64,000 nucleotides of DNA. It comes from Eutreptiella sp. 'Long Island Sound 2002'. Its lineage: Eukaryota; Euglenozoa; Euglenophyceae; Eutreptiales; Eutreptiaceae. The notes below the pieces were generated by a model. That model did no database searches. It saw only the letters and a program-made list of their open reading frames with translations, and was not told the DNA's origin. Location of the stretch: assembly GCA_964036045.1 (NCBI GenBank), contig CAXIWF010000987.1, positions 52,218 to 116,217 of the forward strand, written 5' to 3'. This document shows, piece after piece, positions 58,732 to 64,000 of this stretch (position 1 is the stretch's first letter; each line of letters opens with the position of its first letter). The position numbers and the translations under genes are program-made.

Positions 58732-59021
58732 TTTGTGGTAAACAGCGGAGAGACCAGCAAGGGTAGCATCCCGGTCGAGCAACCATGGGTTGGAATGTGA
58801 TGTAATGATAGAAACGAAGGCATTTGTGAAGTGGAATGCATTCTGAAGGTGGTAGGAGGCCGTGGTGCAGTGCAAAGTATACCCACCACCCTCCTTGTAT
58901 GGCGAAAAACATCCCCAGTTTTTACCCCGATTTTACTAGTGAGCGGTGGACCTTAATGGAGCTGCGGCGGCTGGACAATGTTTTGGTTTGGCAAACCGGG
59001 TTCGGATGTCCATGCCCTGAT
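58732..59021 (-). repeat. Full-length inverted E' (first of two)
   Basis: The only full-length inverted E in the window. It runs from TTTGTGGTAAACAGCGG through ACTAGTGAGCGGTGGACC and TTAATGGAGC to GATGTCCATGCCCTGAT, which matches the complement of the E start. It follows the satellite at the same monomer phase (GAAAGGGCG) at which forward E copies follow it. Confidence 0.9.
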
Positions 59022-59149
59022 CCCAGAGACCTCACCAACGCCATTGGCTTGGGGCACAGAAGCCGTGGATACATCCTGAAGGGGTCCCTTGGGTTGCCGA
59101 CTATGCCTATGGAGAACTACCCAGAAACATGCCTTTTTTTTATGTATGG
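59022..59149. repeat. Spacer between the two inverted E' elements
   Basis: Copy of 11758-11885, including the T8 run. Its presence here and in U1, and its absence in U2, shows that U3 keeps the fullest array/U boundary. Confidence 0.88.
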
Positions 59150-59354
59150 TTTGTGGTAAATAGCGGAGAGACCAGCAAGGGGAGCATCCCGGGTGAGCAA
59201 CTATGGGTTGGAATGTGATGTAATGATAGAGAGGAAGGCATTTGTGAAGTGGTATGCATTCTGAAGGTGGTAGGAGGCCGTGGTGCAGTGCAAAGTATAC
59301 CCAGCACCCTCCTTGTATGGCAAAAAACATCCCCAATTTTTACCCCGATTTTAC
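59150..59354 (-). repeat. Inverted E' (second of two)
   Basis: Starts 418 bp after the first E'. It is the copy continuous with U and corresponds to 11886-12090. It ends where GATTTTAC is followed by unrelated AAGTATTTTAC. Confidence 0.88.
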
Positions 59355-59366
59355 AAGTATTTTACT

Positions 59367-59619
59367 ACATGGTGGGGCACATCCTGCGGCACATGGTGGG
59401 GCACATGGTGGGGCACATCCCAGGGCACATCGTGGGGTTCACAGTGGGGCACACTGTGGGGCACATCATGGGGCACATCAATTGGCATTTGGCGGGCACA
59501 TCGTGCGGCACATGGTGGGGCACATGGTGGGGCACATCATGGGTCACATTCTGGTGAGCATTGAGGGGCACATTCTGGGGCACATCGTGGGCCACATTGC
59601 GGGGCACATCCTGGGGCAG
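59367..59619. repeat. 12-bp GGGGCACAT minisatellite, U3
   Basis: Copy of 12103-12355; one unit reads CATGGTGGGGCACATCCC where U1 and U2 have CATGGTGCGGCACATCCC. Confidence 0.9.
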
Positions 59620-60341
59620 TGCGGTGAAAGGTGGTGTGGTGTGGTCTAGCGTGGTGTGGATTGATGTGGTGTAGTGTTTCTTCCTTTTGTGTGGTGCCAT
59701 GTGAGGAACATGTTGTAACCGCTGCATAGTGGTTGATCTTTGTTGTAACTGCGAAGCCTGTAGCCTTGATGCCCCAGGGGTCGTAACGCCCGACACTGCC
59801 CCTGATATCTCCGAACCCACATAACCCTCTTCAGACCCATATCCAGCTTAGGGGAGCGACATATGCGAAGCACTTGTAAGTCCTTTGAACTCCATGGTGG
59901 AATATGAAGAGTACGAAAACCCGGTCTACAAAAATGGAGCAGACATAGAATCTCAATGCGCATTCATCGCACATAATGACACAACGTGAAATCATTCGAA
60001 ATAATTTAAATAAATCCGATTGGGAAATCACGAAAGACAAATGCGACTCGACGCGCGCTCACAGGCGACATCTGGCGGCGAACGGAAAACATGAAAACAA
60101 GCGGAAAATTTACTGCACTAATGTACATCTGAGAATCATTGAAATTCTGATCACATCAGTGTATAATTGAGTGCTGTCAGTGCTGCCGTTACACATGTGT
60201 GGTGCACTGGTTCAGGGCTGTTTGTGTTGTCTTGAGGCCTCATTCCATAGGCGAGGTGGTTTGTGAGTGCCAAAAGAATGCATCCTAGTAGGTTACTTTT
60301 GCGTTCTAAAATATCCCAAACACCCGATCATTTTTTTGGGA
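59620..60341. other. No gene recognised, U3 copy of 12356-13077
   Basis: Nothing beyond the U1 description. Confidence 0.55.
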
Positions 60342-60427
60342 AAATATCCTAATTATCCTAAAAAAAAGGGTTACGGTTAACCTTAGCTTTAACGGTAACC
60401 ATTTTTTAGGATAGTTAGGATATTTTT
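60342..60427. repeat. Inverted repeat, U3 copy of 13078-13163
   Basis: Same arms and loop. Confidence 0.85.
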
Positions 60428-62154
60428 GGTCCTTGCCTGGAAGAATATTAAGTACTTGGGATATTTTGGACATTTTTCAGCAGGAGGTTTCAGTCTAGAT
60501 GAGTCAGCTAGGGATATTTAGGATATTTAGGATATTTTTTGCATGACGTTTTAGGATCTTTTCTCGCATTTAGAATATTTGTTCTGGCGAGGTTGGGATG
60601 TTTTTGACGATTGCTTATCACAACATGTTCAGCCTGCGGTTGTTTGTCCATTACGATGTTGAGGATGGTCCACATAATGAGGATATTGTCTCCATCAGGA
60701 CTTAGGATATTTTTGGCAATGTACTCATCACAATGGTAGCTGTAACCCTTCTTCGAATCTTTGGAATATTTCTGGTGTTCTGCCCAAAGCTACATGAAGT
60801 ACTTGGGATATTGAGGATATTTTTGAGCAAGAACGTTCAGTCAATTGAGGATATTTGGGATATTTAGGATATTTTCTGCATGATCTGAGAGAATGGTGCT
60901 GATATTCAGGATGTTTGGTCTGGCGAGATTAGGAAGTATTTGACACGTGCTGAGCACAACATTTTCAGCATCCTGTTGTAGGCCCATTGGATGGTTCAGA
61001 ATATTTAGGATAATTCGAATATTGTCTCCTATAGGACTTATGATATCTTCCTTCTAGCCATCGCTACTTACTCATCACACCAATAGCGGATACTTACAAT
61101 ATGTTCGATGATATGCCCCGAACAATATTACGTACTTAGGATATTTAGGATGTTTTTGAGAAAAGAAACGAGCCAGGTCAGAACATTTGGGATACTTAGG
61201 ATATTTTCTGCATGAGGTTTAACGATCTTCCCGATGATTCGGATGACTGACTTGGCAAAATTAGGACTCGCAACATTTTCAACATCCCGTTGTTTGCCCA
61301 TTGGGATGTTTAGGATATTTAGGATAATTAGGATATTTTCTCCGTCAGCACTTATGATATTTTTATTCTTAGATTTTTCATGTATAGTAATGGCAAATTC
61401 CTCATCACAACCGTACTTGTAACCACTCTTAGGATATTTAAGATATTCCTTGCTGTTATCGAAGAAAGTGGAGTACTTAGCACATTAAAGATGTTTGCTA
61501 GCCCCAACTTTCAGTCCCAAAAGTTGAGGACATTTAGGATACTTAGGATGTTTTTTGCACAAATTAGACAGTGTTTTTAGGCTAAGGCTAACCGTTTTAT
61601 CCATCTCTTTGACAATGACCCATCGCAACATGTTTGCCAGGTCAGGAGGTTTAGGATAATTACATGCCCAGAGCCACACAAAGTACTTGGGATATTTGGG
61701 ATATTTTTGAGAACAAATGTTCAGTCAGTTGAAGATATTTAGGATATTTTCTCCAACAGGAGTTAGAATATCGTTCTTTTTACATTTTGCATGTGTAGTG
61801 ATGGCAAATAACTCATGACAACCGTAATTGTAACCACGCTTAGGATATGTAGTATATTCGTTGGTGTTATCGAGGAATATTCAGTACTTGGCATAGTTAG
61901 GATGTTTCCTAGCCCTAACGTTCTGTCCCAAAGGCTGGGGATGTTCAGGATACTTAGGATGTTTTTTCCACGCGTTAGACAGAGGTTCTAGGATAAGGAT
62001 AACCTATTTTTCCATATCTTTGACAATGACTCATCGCAACATGTTCGCCTGGTTAGGACTTTTATGATAATTAGGATCATTAGGATCTTTTCTGCATTCG
62101 GACTTAGGATCGTTTTCTCAAACACGACTTAGGACATTCGTTGGCGCGCTTTTC
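60428..62154. repeat. TTAGGATA-type block, U3
   Basis: Copy of 13164-14890. It has more private changes than U2, for example GTGTTCTGCC near 60775, GACTCGCAAC near 61265, AACCGTTTTA near 61590 and GTCAGGAGG near 61642. U3 is therefore the most diverged of the three U copies. Confidence 0.85.
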
Positions 62155-63180
62155 ATTTCGTACGGGTTAGCCATCGGGATGCGCAGCCTTGATAGATCTA
62201 TGGTTGTGTAGAAGATTGTGATATTGTATTTTAAACTCACTAGGATATTGGGGACATCTGGGATGTTTCTCAAAATTGGTTAGGACAATTTGATCCCATA
62301 CCTCATCTGCTATGGGTTTGACATTTTGGTAAGTTGTTGAGCATCGAATCATGCAGTACTTTGGCAGCCGCGGTTTTGTAGCACACAGGACACATGCAGT
62401 GTTCTGTTTCCAACAGACAATGGTATGTACAAAATTTGTAACATCGTCACGCAACAAACTAGGATTTTTTGAACCGTGAAGTGGACCACTTCGACATTCC
62501 TTTTTGCGATAGTAATAGTGATACGTCTTTACTACCTGCAATATCACTGCGTCAAGATTTTTGCGGACAAAAGAGGTTGAGGAAAGTTGCAATAGTTATG
62601 ATAATTTGTGGCTTACAGTTTAGAATGTATTTCCTGCCTTTGAATTATGGCTAGATCGAGCATTTGGACCATTCATATATTCCCTCAAGGAGCTAGGGTT
62701 GTTGAGATTCCTCGTTCAGCAAATTTTTGAAATCCTTTTTAGCCTTTGCGTACAGGCCTATGCGGGTTACACAGAAGGATTTCCCGAAGGTATGTGGCAT
62801 TGTAGAGGCATGTGCACATTTGGAATCTCTAAGATTCTTGTCCAGGAGGGGGGCGGGATGGTCTCAGCACACTCAGAGGAAGATCTAGCTCCTAAGAAGG
62901 TGCCATGGCGGCCATGTGCGAAAAACATGAGCTTCAATGAGACCTTTGTTCTGCACCATGGAAGTTTTTGGATACAGCTTGCAATAGACAGCACTGCGCA
63001 CAAGACACAACACATTGCTCACAGCACGACATGGTGCAAAGAATACAAAACAAAACTCCCAGCAAAGCTGACTAGAAGCCCAAAAAACAAGCTGTCCCCA
63101 GGACAACACTCTCCATACAGCGTATCACTGTGCACATCGATCGGCAACGTCACCGAATGCAACAGATTGGAAAAAACATC
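62155..63180. other. No gene recognised; truncated end of U3
   Basis: Corresponds to 14891-15916. The sequence breaks at GGAAAAAACATC and satellite begins at once with GTGTTGAGGCGG, 25 bp before direct repeat A would start. This copy therefore has no SL RNA or 5S gene. Confidence 0.85.
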
Positions 63181-64000
63181 GTGTTGAGGCGGATGGGGGA
63201 GGGGTGGGTGTTTTTGAATGGGGTGTTGGAACATGAAATGGCGGGGTACCGTGGCCTGTGCCGGGTTGGGTGGATGCGGTGGGATGCAAATGTGAATGTG
63301 AGCACATTGGGGGGGTTGCAAGAAAGTGCAGGTATGGCGTGTTGATGCGGATGGGGGAGGGGTGGGTGTTTTTGAATGGGGTGTTGGAACACGAAAGGGC
63401 GAGGTACGGTGGCCTGTGTGGGGTTGGGTGGGTGCAGTGGGATGCAAATGTGAATCCGAGCACATTTGGGGGGTTGCACGAAAGTGTAGGTATGCCGTGT
63501 TGAGGCGGATGGGGGAGGGGTGGGTGTTTTTGAATGGGGTGTTGGGACATGAAAGGGCGGGGTACGGTGGCCTGTGTGGGGTTGGGTGGATGCGGTGGGA
63601 TGCAAATGTGAATGTGAGCACATTTGGGGGGTTGCACGAAAGTGTAGGTATGCCGTGTTGAGGCGGATGGGGGAGGGGTGGGTGTTTTTGAATTGGGTGT
63701 TGGAACATGAAATGGCGGGGTACCGTGGCCTGTGCCGGGTTGGGTGGATGCGGTGGGATGCAAATGTGAATGTGAGCACATTTGGGGGGTTGCACGAAAG
63801 TGTAGGTATGGCGTGTTGATGCGGATGGGGGAGGGGTGGGTGTTTTTGAATGGGGTGTTGGGACATGAAAGGGCGGGGTACGGTGGCCTGTGCCGGGTTG
63901 GGTGGATGCGGTGGGATGCAAATGTGAATGTGAGCACATTGGGGGGGTTGCAAGAAAGTGCAGGTATGGCGTGTTGATGCGGATGGGGGAGGGGTGGGTG
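63181..64000. repeat. Satellite array 4 (start)
   Basis: About 5.2 monomers to the window edge, with no E yet. Monomers mix marks seen apart elsewhere, such as GGAACACGAAAGG (usual in 1153-bp units) with AATCCGAGC (usual in 2416-bp units) in neighbouring positions near 63388-63460. GAATTGGGTG near 63691 is private. Confidence 0.93.

Overview
The window looks like nuclear, non-protein-coding DNA of a euglenid, most likely Euglena gracilis or a close relative. Two small RNA genes support this. One is a spliced-leader RNA gene (minus strand, 16343-16443, second copy 40342-40442) with the 26-nt leader exon I recall for Euglena: ACTTTCTGAGTGTCTA, eight T, CG, followed by a GT donor. The other is a 118-bp 5S rRNA gene (minus strand, 17044-17161, second copy 41043-41160) with a perfect 9-bp terminal helix and a T6 terminator. 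Its sequence is close to the Euglena 5S rRNA as I recall it. I recognise no protein-coding gene, tRNA, CRISPR array, operon or bacterial feature.

The layout is a nested tandem repeat. Level 1 is a G-rich satellite monomer of 158 bp. Level 2 is a set of higher-order units of 1153, 1469 or 2416 bp, each made of one 288-bp non-satellite element (called E here) plus about 5.5, 7.5 or 13.5 monomers. Level 3 is an alternation of two 1153-bp types (a and b), giving a 2306-bp dimer. Level 4 is a macro-unit of about 24 kb, consisting of one satellite array plus a 'U' segment of about 9.3 kb. Satellite arrays lie at 1-11718, 21084-35883, 45083-58730 and 63181-64000. U segments lie at 11719-21083 (U1), 35884-45082 (U2) and 58731-63180 (U3). 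U3 is truncated before the RNA genes.

Each complete U segment holds, in order: an inverted copy of E; a 12-bp GGGGCACAT-type minisatellite; a hairpin; about 1.7 kb of degenerate TTAGGATA-type repeats; a 1.28-kb SL RNA + 5S rRNA unit bounded by direct repeats of about 196 bp; a 203-bp duplication; a 181-bp tandem repeat; GTGTCAGCGCGCT minisatellites; and a TTATCCGCAGA hairpin. The two complete U copies differ by only about seven substitutions that I could find by eye. Two of these fall in or just upstream of the SL exon.

The arrays show clear signs of recombination. Array 2 is one 2306-bp dimer longer than array 1. One of its units is an a/b mosaic. The array ends differ by deletions between repeats. 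Long minus-strand open frames cross the satellite in all three phases, but they are best explained by composition and periodicity and are not annotated as genes.
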